Source of the DNA: Streptomyces filamentosus
GTDB taxonomy: Bacteria > Actinomycetota > Actinomycetes > Streptomycetales > Streptomycetaceae
Assembly: GCF_014654895.1 (NCBI RefSeq)
Contig: NZ_BNBE01000002.1
Span: 62,001 to 126,000, forward strand
Direction of reading: 5' to 3'
Length of the DNA stretch: 64,000 nt
Of this stretch, positions 16,632-25,637 are shown piece by piece. Both the position numbers and the translations under genes were made by a program. The notes below the pieces were generated by a model. It made no database searches. It worked only from the letters and a program-made list of their open reading frames with translations, and was not told the DNA's origin. Every line of letters begins with the position of its first letter. The stretch's first letter is position 1.

Positions 16632-17831
16632 TCACGCCGCTGAGGCGGGCCGAGGTTCGTAGAAGGTTCCGTCGTGGAGCATCGCGAACAGGACGTCGGC
16701 CCGGCGTCTGGCGAGGCAGAGCAGGGCCTGGGTGCGGTGCTTCCCTTGGGCGCTCTTCTTGTCGTAGTAGGCCCGTGATGCCGGGTCGCCGAGTGCGGCG
16801 AACGCGGAGAGGAAGAAGGCTCGTTTGAGCTGCTTGTTTCCTCTCCTGGAGGGTTGTTCGCCGCGGATCGAGGAGCCCGAGCTCCGGGTTGCCGGGGCGA
16901 GTTCGGCGTAGGCGGCGAGGTGGCCGGTGGTGGGGAAGGTGCCGTCGCCGACCTCGATCAGGGTCCGGGCTCCGGTCCTGACGCCGACTCTCGGCATCGA
17001 GGTCAGGACCTTGGAAAGAGGGTGGTCCTCCAGGAGTTCCTCGATCCGCCTGGCCAGCAGTTTGCGCTGGTCAAGGATGGGGGCCAGGGATCCGGCCAGG
17101 CTCGGGACGATCAGCGCGGCCGCCTCGGTTCCCAGAACGGTGACGGTCTGCTCGTCCAGGGCGGCGAAGATCTCCTCGACCAGGCGCTCGGCCATCCGCG
17201 GGGCCTTCGGCCGCAGCAGGGTGATCAGCCGTCGGCGTCCGGCCTTGCGTATCTGGGCCGGGGATTCGAACCGTTCCAGCAGCGTGAGGACGGCCGGGTG
17301 CTGCAACCGCGGTCCCCGCACCCGTTCCAGCGAGGGATGGATCTGGGTCAGCAGGCCGTGCAGCCGGTTCGCAATCCGGGTGGCCTCCCCGGCGAGGTCG
17401 TCGTCGAAGCCGACGATCATCTCCAGCTCGGCGATCGTCTCGTCCTCGCCGTCGATAGCCCGCAGCGTGCGCGGCATCGCGCGGGCCGCGTCTGCGATGA
17501 TGAACGCGTTCCTCGCGTCCGTCTTGGCCTCGCCCGGGTAGAGGTCGGCGATCCGGCGCATCGCCAGTCCGGGCAGGTAGGCAACCGGGCAGCCCATGTC
17601 CCGTGCGACCGCCAGCGGCAGGGTGCCGATCGAGGCCGGCTGGTCGACCACGACCAGCACCGTTCCGTTCTTGGTCTGGAGTTTCGCGAACAGCTCGCGG
17701 AGTTTGGGTTCGGTGTTGGGCAGGCGCTTGTCGAAGGCTTTCTTGCCGGGCGGGATGACGGCGGTGGCGTGGTGTTCGCCTTTGCCGACGTCCAGGCCGA
17801 GGAAGACGTCGATGGCGCCGGTGTCGATCAC
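16632..17831 (-). CDS. IS110-family transposase, intact
   Basis: A 399-residue DEDD transposase. The N-terminal RuvC-like domain begins VFLGLDVGKGEHHATAV and includes VLVVVDQPASIG and KTDARNAFIIADAAR. The transposase_20 domain contains SMPRVGVRTGARTLIEVGD, HLAAYAELAPATRSSGSS and the catalytic Ser region, ending FYEPRPASAA. ATG at 17831. IS110 elements lack conventional inverted repeats and use a bridge RNA from a flanking non-coding region. The non-coding DNA beyond 17831 or below 16632 would be where to look; its exact borders are not visible here. Confidence 0.9.
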   Translation of the reverse strand: MIDTGAIDVFLGLDVGKGEHHATAVIPPGKKAFDKRLPNTEPKLRELFAKLQTKNGTVLVVVDQPASIGTLPLAVARDMGCPVAYLPGLAMRRIADLYPGEAKTDARNAFIIADAARAMPRTLRAIDGEDETIAELEMIVGFDDDLAGEATRIANRLHGLLTQIHPSLERVRGPRLQHPAVLTLLERFESPAQIRKAGRRRLITLLRPKAPRMAERLVEEIFAALDEQTVTVLGTEAAALIVPSLAGSLAPILDQRKLLARRIEELLEDHPLSKVLTSMPRVGVRTGARTLIEVGDGTFPTTGHLAAYAELAPATRSSGSSIRGEQPSRRGNKQLKRAFFLSAFAALGDPASRAYYDKKSAQGKHRTQALLCLARRRADVLFAMLHDGTFYEPRPASAA

Positions 17832-18039
17832 GTGCAGGCCCCTCCATCACACTTTCGTCCGGCCTTGCCTCGGCATCGAACTGCCACATCCACGTTACGG
17901 AGAGCTCTTCCGGCTCGGGTGAAGCCGGTACTCAAGCCCCTCATCAGCGGTCCGTCGATGCCTCCGGTCCCGGTGACACCACCCCCCGGATCATCAACAA
18001 CAAGGGGGGAAGTCATGCCGGACCCGAAGGCCGGAGGCC

Positions 18040-18244
18040 CTATTGCGGAGCCACGAAGAAGGTAACGGGGGGTGTGGTCCACTCCGTGCCGCCGCCGAGG
18101 GGGCGCAGCCACACCAGGGGGCGGCGCGGGGGTCTGCAGGGTCGGGGGCACGGCGGTCAGGATGCTGCGGCGGCCGGTGACGGTGTCCTCGACCTCGCGC
18201 CCGAGCAACCGGTGCCTTTGGTGGAGGAAGCTCCCGCCGCTCAC
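18040..18244 (-). pseudogene. Small frameshifted gene with a WLRPLGGG motif
   Basis: GTG at 18244 overlaps the previous stop (18241). The first frame gives REVEDTVTGRRSILTAV and then drifts. One extra base in the C-rich stretch near 18130 brings in VWLRPLGGGTEWTTPPVTF and a TAG at 18040-18042. This two-part pattern (DTVTGRRG... WLRPLGGG.EW) resembles very small conserved Streptomyces proteins of unknown function. Total length is one base over a multiple of three, so the gene is frameshifted as read. Confidence 0.4.
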
Positions 18245-18660
18245 GGCAGCTCCCCGGAGCGGCAGGCGGGGGTGAGGACGCGTTCGAGGCGGGGGCGGAT
18301 CGCCAGGGTGTGGGGGAGGGGCCGGAGCGGCTCCGGGGGCATCTCCCAGCGGACGCCGTAGCTGGGCGGGAGCACGATCCAGGCCCCGGGCCCGTGGTGG
18401 ACGGTGAGACCGGCGAAGGTCTCGGCGAGTCGGGGGCCGGTGCCGTGCTCCACGAGGAGGGAGACGGTGCCGTGGACGCTGGCCACGGCGGGGGCGTAGA
18501 GGGCGAAGCGGTCGAGCATGAGCAGCAGCGCGCTACCGATCGGGCCGGTGAGGGTGACGGCGTCGAACCGGGTGCAGGGGGTGACGATCCCCGCGCCGGG
18601 GGCCTGCTTGAACGCTTCGGTGAGGGCGTCGGGGTGGAGGGGGTGAGGGGGGCCGGGGCG
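18241..18660 (-). pseudogene. Gene fragment, 5' end missing
   Basis: An open frame from about 18660 to a stop at 18241 with HPDALTEAFKQAPGAGIVTP, TGPIGSALLLMLDRFALYAP, LVEHGTGPRLAETFAGL and WIVLPPSYGVRWEMPPEPLR. The style resembles the C-terminal part of Streptomyces plasmid or ICE-encoded proteins (possibly primase/polymerase-like), but I cannot name it with confidence. The 5' part is lost where an IstB remnant begins on the other strand. Confidence 0.35.
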
Positions 18661-18678
18661 GGGGTGGGCGCCGGGGAC

Positions 18679-18789
18679 AAGACCTTCGGCGACGCCCGCC
18701 TCTGCGCGGCCATCGCCGACCGGATCACCTTCCGCTGCACGCTGATCCGGACCGGCACGGAGCCCTACCGCTACCAGACCACCCAGTAA
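18679..18789 (+). pseudogene. IstB-like (IS21 helper ATPase) C-terminal remnant
   Basis: A short plus-strand reading (ARLCAAIADRITFRCTLIRT, then GTEPYRYQ and a stop at 18787-18789) resembles the extreme C-terminus of IS21-family IstB helper proteins. No upstream IstB sequence or IstA is present, so this is a scar of an older IS. Confidence 0.45.
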
Positions 18790-18816
18790 TCCCTCTTCGC
18801 GCCTCCAAATGACCGG

Positions 18817-19401
18817 TCAAGCAGAGGTCGGGGGGTGGCCGGTGATGGTGGGCCTGATCGTGTGCAATCCCCACTGCTCGACGCTGCCGTCCACCAGTCC
18901 GGAGAGGAACTGAACGAGTCCGCCGTTGTAGTGCCACCAGCCACCTCCGCGGGTGGCCACGGTGATCGTCCAGGCGGCGGCATCCCCGCTTGTCGACCAC
19001 AGGAAGTAATCGCCCCAGTCTGTCGTCCCGCAGCGGAGAAGGCCGCCAGGTGCCGGGAACGCCTGCACCGGCGGATCGAGCTCCGCGTATTCGCACCACT
19101 CTTCGACGATCTCCAGGTCTTCGAGTGTGGCTTCGACCCATGCCTGCTCATTGCCGGGCTGCGGGGAGGTGACGAAGAGCGTGTCCCCCACCACGAGGCG
19201 GGGATAGAGCTCGGTGAGCAGCTTGAAGTCCGGCGGGAGAGCCGTGCCCAGACCGCTTTCGACAGCCGCCCAATCGACCTTCGCAGGCACTGGGCGCCGG
19301 AGCACGGTCAGCTCCGACCATGCCTGCTCGAATACCGTCAGCGCTTCAACAGGGTCTTGAATCCGGCGGGGCGGGGCCTGGGTACCCATGAGCTCGTCCA
19401 T
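18817..19401 (-). CDS. SMI1/KNR4 (SUKH)-like protein
   Basis: About 194 residues from ATG 19401. VDWAAVESGLGTALPPDFKL matches the N-terminal signature of SMI1/KNR4 proteins (helix, then LP.D...), followed by LYPRLVVGDTLFV, GTTDWGDYFLWSTSGD and a Trp/Gly-rich strand near WWHYNGG. SUKH proteins commonly act as immunity factors against polymorphic toxins. No toxin gene lies nearby, so this is an orphan immunity-type gene among mobile-element debris. Confidence 0.7.
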   Translation of the reverse strand: MDELMGTQAPPRRIQDPVEALTVFEQAWSELTVLRRPVPAKVDWAAVESGLGTALPPDFKLLTELYPRLVVGDTLFVTSPQPGNEQAWVEATLEDLEIVEEWCEYAELDPPVQAFPAPGGLLRCGTTDWGDYFLWSTSGDAAAWTITVATRGGGWWHYNGGLVQFLSGLVDGSVEQWGLHTIRPTITGHPPTSA

Positions 19402-19544
19402 ACGGCAACCCTGCCAGCAGGGTCCGACACGCCTGTTATCTAGGGTTGTCAAGTTTCGGTGCAGCTAGGACGCGTGACGATGCTTAAGGGACGTGAGGGA
19501 CGGGCGGGCTGAATTGCGCGTCGCGTGCGGCCGGACAGACGTGT

Positions 19545-19579
19545 GAAGGAGCCGTCGCCGAATCGGCGACGGCTCCTTC
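19545..19579. terminator. Strong hairpin terminator after ugd-like gene
   Basis: A perfect 16-bp stem (GAAGGAGCCGTCGCCG and its complement) with a three-base loop AAT. It lies about 25 bp beyond the stop of the UDP-glucose dehydrogenase gene and should end that operon. No long U tract, as is common in Streptomyces. Confidence 0.8.
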
Positions 19580-19604
19580 TGGGTGAATTCTGCGGACAGT
19601 TTGG

Positions 19605-20924
19605 TCAGGCGCGACCGAGGCTTCGGGTAATCCAGCCAGCCTCGCGCCACTGGTCGGTGTTGAGGGTGCCGCGGGCGTCGATGACCTTGGGGGTCGTGGT
19701 GCGGGTGGCGAGCCGCTTGGGGTCGATGGTGGTGAAGTGGTGCCACTCGGTGAGGTGGAGGAGGAGGTCCGCGTCGTCGACGGCAGCGATGGGGTCTTCG
19801 ACGTAGTCGAGCTCGGGGTGGAGCTTGCGGGCGTTGTCCAGGGCCTTGGGGTCGGTGACGGTCACGGCGGCGCCAAGGTCGTGAAGGGCCTGGGCGACGG
19901 CGAGGGCGGGCGAGTCGCGGATGTCGTCGGTCTCGGGCTTGAAGGCGGCGCCCCAGACGGTGACCCGCTTGCCCCGAAGGTCGCCTCCGAGTTCTTCGCG
20001 GGCGAGGTCGATGACCCGCTGGCGGCGGCGAGCGTTGACGGCGGCGGCTTCGCGGAGGATGCCGACGGCCGGGCCGGCGTCGAGGTCGTCGGCGCGGTTG
20101 ATGAACCCGGCGAGGTCCTTGGGCAGGCAGCCGCCGCCGAAGCCGAGGCCGGGCCGCATGCCGTGGCGGCCGATGCGGTGGTCGTGGCCGAGGATGTCGG
20201 CGAGTTCGGCAACGTTGGCGCCGGAGGCTTCGCAGACTTCGGCCATCGCGTTGATGAAGGAGATCTTGGTGCCGAGGAAGGAGTTGGCGGCGCCCTTGGC
20301 GAGCTCGGCGGTGGCCCAGTCCGTGACGATCGTCGGCGTCCCCGACTCGATGATCTTCTCGAACGCCTGCCGCAGCAGGGCCTCGGCCCAGGAGTGGGTG
20401 GTGTTGAAGCCGAGGACGAGGCGGTCGGGGCGGAGGGTGTCGTCGACCGCGAAGGACTCGCGGAGGAACTCGGGGTTCCAGGCGACCTCGGCGAGGTCCC
20501 CGGCGGGCGCGTACTCGCGCAGGATCTCGGCGACGCGGGGTGCGGTGCCGACCGGGACGGTGGACTTCACCGCGACGACGGCCGGGGTCTTCAGGCCCGG
20601 GGCCAGGCGGCGGACGGCGTCGAACAGGTGGCTGAGGTCGTAGGCGTCGCTGCCGGGCTGCGGCGGAGTGCCGACACCGATGAAGTGCAGGTCGGCGAAG
20701 TCGGCGGCCTCGCCGTAGGAGGCGGTGAAGCGGAGCCGGCCGGAGGCGGTGTGCTTGGCGAGGAGGTCGTCCAGGTCGCGTTCGAAGAACGGGGCCTTGC
20801 CGCTGTTGAGGGTGTGGACCTTGTCGATGTCGGAGTCCATGCCCAGGACCTCGTGGCCGAGTTCGGCCATGCAGGCGGCGTGGGTGGCGCCGAGGTAGCC
20901 GCATCCGATGACGGTCATCTTCAT
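19605..20924 (-). CDS. UDP-glucose 6-dehydrogenase family protein
   Basis: A 439-residue enzyme that would oxidise UDP-glucose (or a related UDP-sugar) to the uronic acid with two NAD. Rossmann start MTVIGCGYLG; central domain with AELAKGAANSFLGTKISF (conserved Lys and Asn); catalytic Cys in GFGGGCLPKD (about residue 266); C-terminal domain with VWGAAFKPETDDIRDSP. ATG 20924 chosen because MKMTVIGCGYLG is the usual start and GGGA lies upstream. Last gene of a minus-strand set (amidotransferase, Nudix, this gene). The grouping suggests UDP-uronic acid made for a natural-product sugar. Confidence 0.88.
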   Translation of the reverse strand: MKMTVIGCGYLGATHAACMAELGHEVLGMDSDIDKVHTLNSGKAPFFERDLDDLLAKHTASGRLRFTASYGEAADFADLHFIGVGTPPQPGSDAYDLSHLFDAVRRLAPGLKTPAVVAVKSTVPVGTAPRVAEILREYAPAGDLAEVAWNPEFLRESFAVDDTLRPDRLVLGFNTTHSWAEALLRQAFEKIIESGTPTIVTDWATAELAKGAANSFLGTKISFINAMAEVCEASGANVAELADILGHDHRIGRHGMRPGLGFGGGCLPKDLAGFINRADDLDAGPAVGILREAAAVNARRRQRVIDLAREELGGDLRGKRVTVWGAAFKPETDDIRDSPALAVAQALHDLGAAVTVTDPKALDNARKLHPELDYVEDPIAAVDDADLLLHLTEWHHFTTIDPKRLATRTTTPKVIDARGTLNTDQWREAGWITRSLGRA

Positions 20925-20997
20925 GCTCGGGGTGGTCCCTTCGGGTGGGGCCGCCGCTGGCGGCCCCACCCTTGCCCCGCCCGGAAGGGCGGGGTGG

Positions 20998-21435
20998 TCA
21001 GGAGGGCCTGGCGGCCAGATAGCGGTTGATCCCGTCCCGGATGAACGGCGGGATCGTGAGGATGTCGAGGTGCTCGGGGGCGAAGAACTGGAGCTTGACG
21101 CCCTCGGAGAGCGGGAGGCGGGTCTCGTCGCCGTCCCAGCGGGCTGCGAAGAAGGTGATGATCTGCCCGGAGCCTCGGTGGTCGGTGATCTCGAACAGCT
21201 CGGTCAGCGAGTCGGTGGTGAGGCCGGCTTCTTCGTCGAGTTCGCGGACGATCGCGGTGGCCGGGGCTTCGCCGGGGTCGCAACCGCCGCCCAGCAGGCT
21301 CCAGTGGGCGGGCCAGGCGATGTGGGGGAGGTCGTCGCGGAGGTGAAGGAGGAGTTCGCCGCGGCGGTTGGTGATGATCGCGACGGCTCCGCGGGCGACG
21401 GCCGGCTCCTCGGTGGCGGGTGTCTCGGAGTGCAT
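20998..21435 (-). CDS. Nudix hydrolase
   Basis: A 145-residue protein with a full Nudix box: GGCDPGEAPATAIVRELDEE followed by AGL fits G-x5-E-x7-REUxEExGU. Strands around it (VAIITNRRGELLLHLRDD; IITFFAARWDGDE) complete the fold. It hydrolyses a nucleoside diphosphate-linked substrate. Its position between an amidotransferase and a UDP-sugar dehydrogenase suggests a UDP-sugar or related substrate, but housekeeping is equally possible. Confidence 0.85.
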   Translation of the reverse strand: MHSETPATEEPAVARGAVAIITNRRGELLLHLRDDLPHIAWPAHWSLLGGGCDPGEAPATAIVRELDEEAGLTTDSLTELFEITDHRGSGQIITFFAARWDGDETRLPLSEGVKLQFFAPEHLDILTIPPFIRDGINRYLAARPS

Positions 21436-21463
21436 CCCCTCACCGTAGTAACGGTGTTGGGGA

Positions 21464-23230
21464 TCATGCGGCAGCCCTCACCGTCTGGTCCGAAAACCAG
21501 GCGGCTGCCATGAGGGCCTGCATCCGGGTGCGGTCGAACCGGCCGCCGGGCGTCAAACCCCCCTCGAGGAGGGGGCGGAATCCAGGCGGGACGTCGGTGA
21601 GGGCCATGCGGATCTGGGAGTCGGCCCAGGCCGCGAGGTTGTCGTTGAGCCAGGACGGGACCGGGGAGGCGAAGCCGAGCTTGTCCCGGCTGGCCCAGAC
21701 CTCGCGGGGCAGGCCCAGGGCCTTGGCCGCGTCCCGCAGGATCCGCTTGCCCTGGGCCGGGTCGGTGATCTTGTGCTCGACCGGCAGCCGGTAGGACAGC
21801 TCGACCAGGTCGCGGGCCAGGTAGGGGGATCGGCGTTCGAGCGCGTAGGCGGAGGCGAGCTTGTCGCTGGTCATCACCAGCGGCCTCCAGGCCGTCGCCA
21901 GGTCCGCCAGCGTCAGGCCGCGGGCCAGGTCCCCGCCCGCGCGGGCCATCGCGTCGGCCACCAGGTCACGGAGGCGGCCGTCGGGGTCGGGGCCGCGAAG
22001 GATGAGCCGGGTGACGGCCTCCGCCGGGTCGAGGGGTTCGCCGGCGGTGTGCATGAGCTTGGCAGCCAGCGGCCGGTATGCCTCCAGCCCGGCGTTCAGG
22101 ACGGCGTCGGGGCCGAAGAGGACCAGGGCCTGGCGGACGTAGCCCATCAGGAACTCGTCCGGCCCGAGCCCGCCGATCACGACGCGAAGGCCGAGGTCGG
22201 CGATCTTGCGATAGGCCATGTGCTCGGAGAACGTGGACGCGTTCCCCATCGGGTAGTCCAGGGCCCGCATCATGTGGGGCAGGGCCCGGGTGAAGTCGGC
22301 GTGGTCGGGCTCGACCACCACCAGCTCGGCCCCGATGTCCCGGGCGATGATCGCGGCGGTGGAGGACTCGTCCAGACGGTCCTGGCCCGGGTAGCGGACC
22401 GTGACGCAGACGGGGGGCCGCATCAGGTAGGCCAGCACGGCCGAGTCCAGCCCGCCTGAGAGGAGGAGGGCGAAGTCGCAGGCCGGGGACCGCAGCGGGA
22501 TCTGCTCGGCCAGGATCGTGGAGAACTTCGCCAGGGCCTCGTCGTAGGTGCCGGTGAACGGTGCCCGGTCCTCCAGGTGCCACCAGGTCATCTGGTCGAT
22601 GGATCCGGTGGTGACGTCGAACGTCAGCAGGGTGGCCGGGGCCAGCAGCTGGATCCCCTGGAACGGGGTGTCCACCCCGACGGGGGTCTCGATCGCGGTG
22701 ACCTCGGGCCGTAAGACCAGCGGCGCCGGTCCGTAGCCGGTCAGGGTGGTGACCTCGGAGGCGAACGCGAGCCGGCCGCCGTCCAGCCGCCAGTAGAGCG
22801 GCTTCTCCCCGAGCCGGTCGCGGGCCAGGAACAGCTTCGCGGTGCGGGGGTCATAGACGGAGATGGCGAACATGCCGTCCAAGCCGTCCAGGCAGGACGG
22901 GCCGATCTTGGCCCAGGCCCGCAGCAGGAAGTGGGCGTCCGACTCCCGCTCGCCGATCTCGATGCCCCAGGCGGCGGCCTGCTGCCGCCAGTTGTAGATC
23001 TCCCCGTTGAAGGCCAGCAGGAGGCCGGTGTCCCGGTCCAGGTAGGGGCCGGGCATGGCCTGCGGGTCGACGATCAGGAGGGTGTTCATGGCCAGCACCG
23101 CCCGCCCGTCGCGGGCGGCGGTGTGCATCGTGCCGTCCGGGCCGCGGTAGTGCTGCGAGTCGCCCATCGCGGCGACGGTCTTCTCGTGCCGGAGAGCATC
23201 GCCTCCGGCCAGTCCTGCGATTCCGCACAT
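21464..23230 (-). CDS. Asparagine-synthetase-like glutamine amidotransferase
   Basis: 588 residues from ATG 23230, which places the catalytic Cys at position 2 (MCGIAGLAGG) after Met removal. N-terminal glutaminase features: RGPDG (residues 29-33), LAFNGEIYN and LDGMFA. C-terminal synthetase domain: PP-loop SGGLDS (258-263) and LGPDEFLMGY. AsnB-type enzymes can amidate aspartate or a carboxylate on a natural product; MoeH5 in moenomycin biosynthesis amidates a uronic acid. Next to UDP-glucose dehydrogenase, a uronamide-forming role is an attractive inference. About 28 bp separate it from the Nudix gene. Confidence 0.85.
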   Translation of the reverse strand: MCGIAGLAGGDALRHEKTVAAMGDSQHYRGPDGTMHTAARDGRAVLAMNTLLIVDPQAMPGPYLDRDTGLLLAFNGEIYNWRQQAAAWGIEIGERESDAHFLLRAWAKIGPSCLDGLDGMFAISVYDPRTAKLFLARDRLGEKPLYWRLDGGRLAFASEVTTLTGYGPAPLVLRPEVTAIETPVGVDTPFQGIQLLAPATLLTFDVTTGSIDQMTWWHLEDRAPFTGTYDEALAKFSTILAEQIPLRSPACDFALLLSGGLDSAVLAYLMRPPVCVTVRYPGQDRLDESSTAAIIARDIGAELVVVEPDHADFTRALPHMMRALDYPMGNASTFSEHMAYRKIADLGLRVVIGGLGPDEFLMGYVRQALVLFGPDAVLNAGLEAYRPLAAKLMHTAGEPLDPAEAVTRLILRGPDPDGRLRDLVADAMARAGGDLARGLTLADLATAWRPLVMTSDKLASAYALERRSPYLARDLVELSYRLPVEHKITDPAQGKRILRDAAKALGLPREVWASRDKLGFASPVPSWLNDNLAAWADSQIRMALTDVPPGFRPLLEGGLTPGGRFDRTRMQALMAAAWFSDQTVRAAA

Positions 23231-23559
23231 CTGGTTCACCCCCGAGCGTGAAGTCGTGGTGCCTGACGGCGGTCGCCGCCGGGAGTCCCTTCCTGGCGTC
23301 CCGGCGGCGGCCTGTGCCCTCATCACACCCGCCGGGCCGTCATGCCTGGGAGGGCTCGCAGGGGGGCTCACAACTCGCAAAGCAGGTTCACCCAGGGTCC
23401 GCAGGGCAATACCCTCAGTGTCTCAAGACGCGGGAAGAGCGTGTGACTTCCCGTGCCCAGCCGGAATGCGCCGACCGGAAATGCCCTGTCGAGCATCCGG
23501 CCCCGTGGCGTTTCCTCGTCAGCAACATCGTTGCTGACCTGGTGGAAAAGGGGATTCGG
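23231..23559. promoter_or_regulatory. Divergent promoter region between amidotransferase and regulator
   Basis: About 330 bp without a convincing gene between divergent starts at 23230 and 23560. It should hold both promoters and any operator for the regulator. I see no clear repeat; the AAAAGGGGA ribosome-binding site of the regulator is at 23546-23554. ATG-initiated readings in it continue into the regulator frame only because of high GC. Confidence 0.5.
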
Positions 23560-24954
23560 GTGGCGTCGACCAGCCGCCGGAAGCGTCCGCCGAACGCGGA
23601 CCTGGACCGGCTCATCGAGATCTGCGGCGCCAGCCACAAGTCTCTGGCCCTGCGGGTCAACCAGCTCGCCCAGCAGGCCGGGCTGGAGACGGACTACTCG
23701 CATACCTCCATCGCGAACTGGTGCCAGCGGGGCATGATCCCCAAGTGGCCGGTGCCCACGTTCCTCGCCCAGGCGATCTCCGAACGGCTCGGCCGACCGG
23801 TGGCCCTTGGCGAAATCGGTATGGGCGATGCGGAGACACCGGACGCCGATGTGGGGTTGGATTTCCCGCGGGACCGTGCTGATGCGGTCCGAGTGGCCAC
23901 CTCGTTCTGGAGCTTCGTGAACCGCCGCGACTTCTTAACCGGATCCGGCTTCGCCGTCTCCGCGTTCACCACCCCCGTGACCCGCTGGCTGGTCACCCCC
24001 GCCGACGAGGCGGCCGACGTCGCCGGCGGCAAGAAGCAGGTCGGCCGGGCCGACCTGGAAGAACTCCGGGACGCGGCCGACGAGGCCCGCCGCTGGGACT
24101 CCAAATACGGCGGCGGGAACTGGAAGGCCAACTCCGTCACCGTCTGCCTCCAGGAACGGGCCGCCCCGCTGCTGCGGGGATCCTTCACCGACGCAGTCGG
24201 CCGCGACCTGTTCTCCGTCACCTCCGAGCTGTCCCGCCTGGCCGGGTGGACGGCCTTCGACGTGGGCCAGCACGACGTCGCCCAACGACACTTCATCCAG
24301 GCCCTCCGCCTGGCCCGCGCGGGCGGAGACGTCCAGCTCGGCTGCTATGTCCTGACCACCATGGCCATGCAGTCGCTGCTGCGGGGCTTCGGCTCCGAGG
24401 CCGTCGATATGGCCCAGGGAGCCTTCGAACGAGCCAAGGGCCAGGCCGCCCCGCGTGTCCTGGCATTCACCAAGCTCATCGAGGCCCGTGCCCATGCCCG
24501 CGAGAGGGACGCCAGGGCCGCCTCACGGGCCCTCGCGGCCTCCGAGGACCTCCTGGGCCAGGCGGACGCTGCCAGCGGCTCAGAGCCCGCCTGGATCGAC
24601 TTCTATCACCACGCGAGGCTGTCGGCGGACGCCGCCGAGGTCTTCCGGGACCTGAAGAACCCCAAGGCCGCCCTGGCCTGGAACCAGCGGGCCGCCGCGA
24701 TGCCGTCCGGAGTTTTCACCCGCTCGGTCGGGATGCGGCTGGCGATCGTGGGGACCGCCCACCTCCAGGCCCGCGACCTCGACCACGGCCTGGACCTGGG
24801 CAACCGGTCCGTGGACATCCTCGCCCGTGTCCAGTCGAGCCGGGCAAAGGACTACGTCCGCGAGTTCAACACCGCCCTCGCCCCCTGGCGGCGCGAGCCG
24901 GCCGTCCGCGATTTCCTCCACCGCACCCGCACCGAACTCGGCATCGCGGCCTGA
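23560..24954 (+). CDS. TPR-containing XRE-type transcriptional regulator
   Basis: 464 residues from GTG 23560, selected by the strong AAAAGGGGA ribosome-binding site. The N-terminal ~80 residues look like a helix-turn-helix (DLDRLIEICGASHKSLALRV, then QAGLETDYSHTSIANWCQRG). A RRDFLTGSGFAVSAF segment follows, then a long alpha-helical TPR-like region (QHDVAQRHFIQALRLARAGG; GCYVLTTMAMQSLL; DLDHGLDLGNRSVDILARV). Such proteins regulate nearby biosynthetic genes in Streptomyces, and the divergent position points to the amidotransferase-Nudix-ugd operon. Confidence 0.78.
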   Translation: MASTSRRKRPPNADLDRLIEICGASHKSLALRVNQLAQQAGLETDYSHTSIANWCQRGMIPKWPVPTFLAQAISERLGRPVALGEIGMGDAETPDADVGLDFPRDRADAVRVATSFWSFVNRRDFLTGSGFAVSAFTTPVTRWLVTPADEAADVAGGKKQVGRADLEELRDAADEARRWDSKYGGGNWKANSVTVCLQERAAPLLRGSFTDAVGRDLFSVTSELSRLAGWTAFDVGQHDVAQRHFIQALRLARAGGDVQLGCYVLTTMAMQSLLRGFGSEAVDMAQGAFERAKGQAAPRVLAFTKLIEARAHARERDARAASRALAASEDLLGQADAASGSEPAWIDFYHHARLSADAAEVFRDLKNPKAALAWNQRAAAMPSGVFTRSVGMRLAIVGTAHLQARDLDHGLDLGNRSVDILARVQSSRAKDYVREFNTALAPWRREPAVRDFLHRTRTELGIAA

Positions 24955-24964
24955 GCACGTTTCG

Positions 24965-25003
24965 CCGTACTTCCCCCCGTCCTCGAGGGGGGGAAGTACC
25001 GGC
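24965..25003. terminator. Bidirectional hairpin between convergent genes
   Basis: A stem built from GTACTTCCCCCC and GGGGGGAAGTAC with a short CG-rich loop, lying between the stops of the regulator (24954) and the DUF6262 gene (25059). It can terminate transcription from both sides. Confidence 0.7.
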
Positions 25004-25058
25004 GAGCGTCCCCAGCGGCGTACGACTTCCTCGTGCACCACTGGTAGTGGCTCCTGGC

Positions 25059-25637
25059 TCAGGCCAGGGCCGGGCCGCTGTTCTCGGCCCGGATCATCCG
25101 CCGCAGGCTGCTGCGTGCGGCGGCGAGGTCGTCTTCCAGTTCCTCCACCTTGGCCTCCAGCTCGGACTTCACCAGCCGCAGGTCCCCCACTTCCGAGGCC
25201 AGTTCCTCGTTCTGCCGGGTCAGTTCCTCGACCCGCGCGATCAGGTCGGCGGAGCCGATCTGATCGCGCTGCTGGCCCAGCTGCCGCTGCAAGGCGGCCT
25301 TGAGGCGGTCCCGCTCGCCCCGCAGGGCGGTGACCTCCTGCCGGGACAGTTCCAGGTCCGTCCGCAGGCTCGCCGCACTCGGCGACAGCCCTTCCTGACG
25401 GTCCCGGCGACCCTTTCCGGCCTGTTGCTTGCGGGCGGTCTCGATGTGCTCGCGCACTCCTTCGGCATAGACGAGCCAGTTCGAGACCCCGGCGGTCTTG
25501 GCGACGGAGGCGAGGGTGACCGCGTCGCCGCGGGCGACCATCTCCTCCACCACGGCCAGCACCTTGGCCCGCTTCTCGCGGCTGTCCTTGCGGCGGGCGT
25601 CCGCCAGCACCTCGCTCGGGCGTCGTTTGGCGGTCAT
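25059..25637 (-). CDS. DUF6262-like coiled-coil partner of integrases
   Basis: A 192-residue protein starting ATG 25637, which overlaps the integrase stop (ATGA at 25634-25637). The N-terminal half has a helix-turn-helix-like segment (VARGDAVTLASVAKTAGVSN, WLVYAEGVREH). The C-terminal half is a long coiled coil (LRTDLELSRQEVTALRGERD, then ARVEELTRQNEELASEV). Small proteins of this type follow paired tyrosine recombinases in actinobacterial mobile elements; the DUF6262 name is from memory of that context. It probably assists target binding or synapsis. Confidence 0.72.
   Translation of the reverse strand: MTAKRRPSEVLADARRKDSREKRAKVLAVVEEMVARGDAVTLASVAKTAGVSNWLVYAEGVREHIETARKQQAGKGRRDRQEGLSPSAASLRTDLELSRQEVTALRGERDRLKAALQRQLGQQRDQIGSADLIARVEELTRQNEELASEVGDLRLVKSELEAKVEELEDDLAAARSSLRRMIRAENSGPALA

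Noticed and set aside
17994..18758. 254-codon Pro/Ser-rich minus-strand frame
   Set aside because: Low complexity and overlaps the better-supported fragment at 18241-18660 in another frame.
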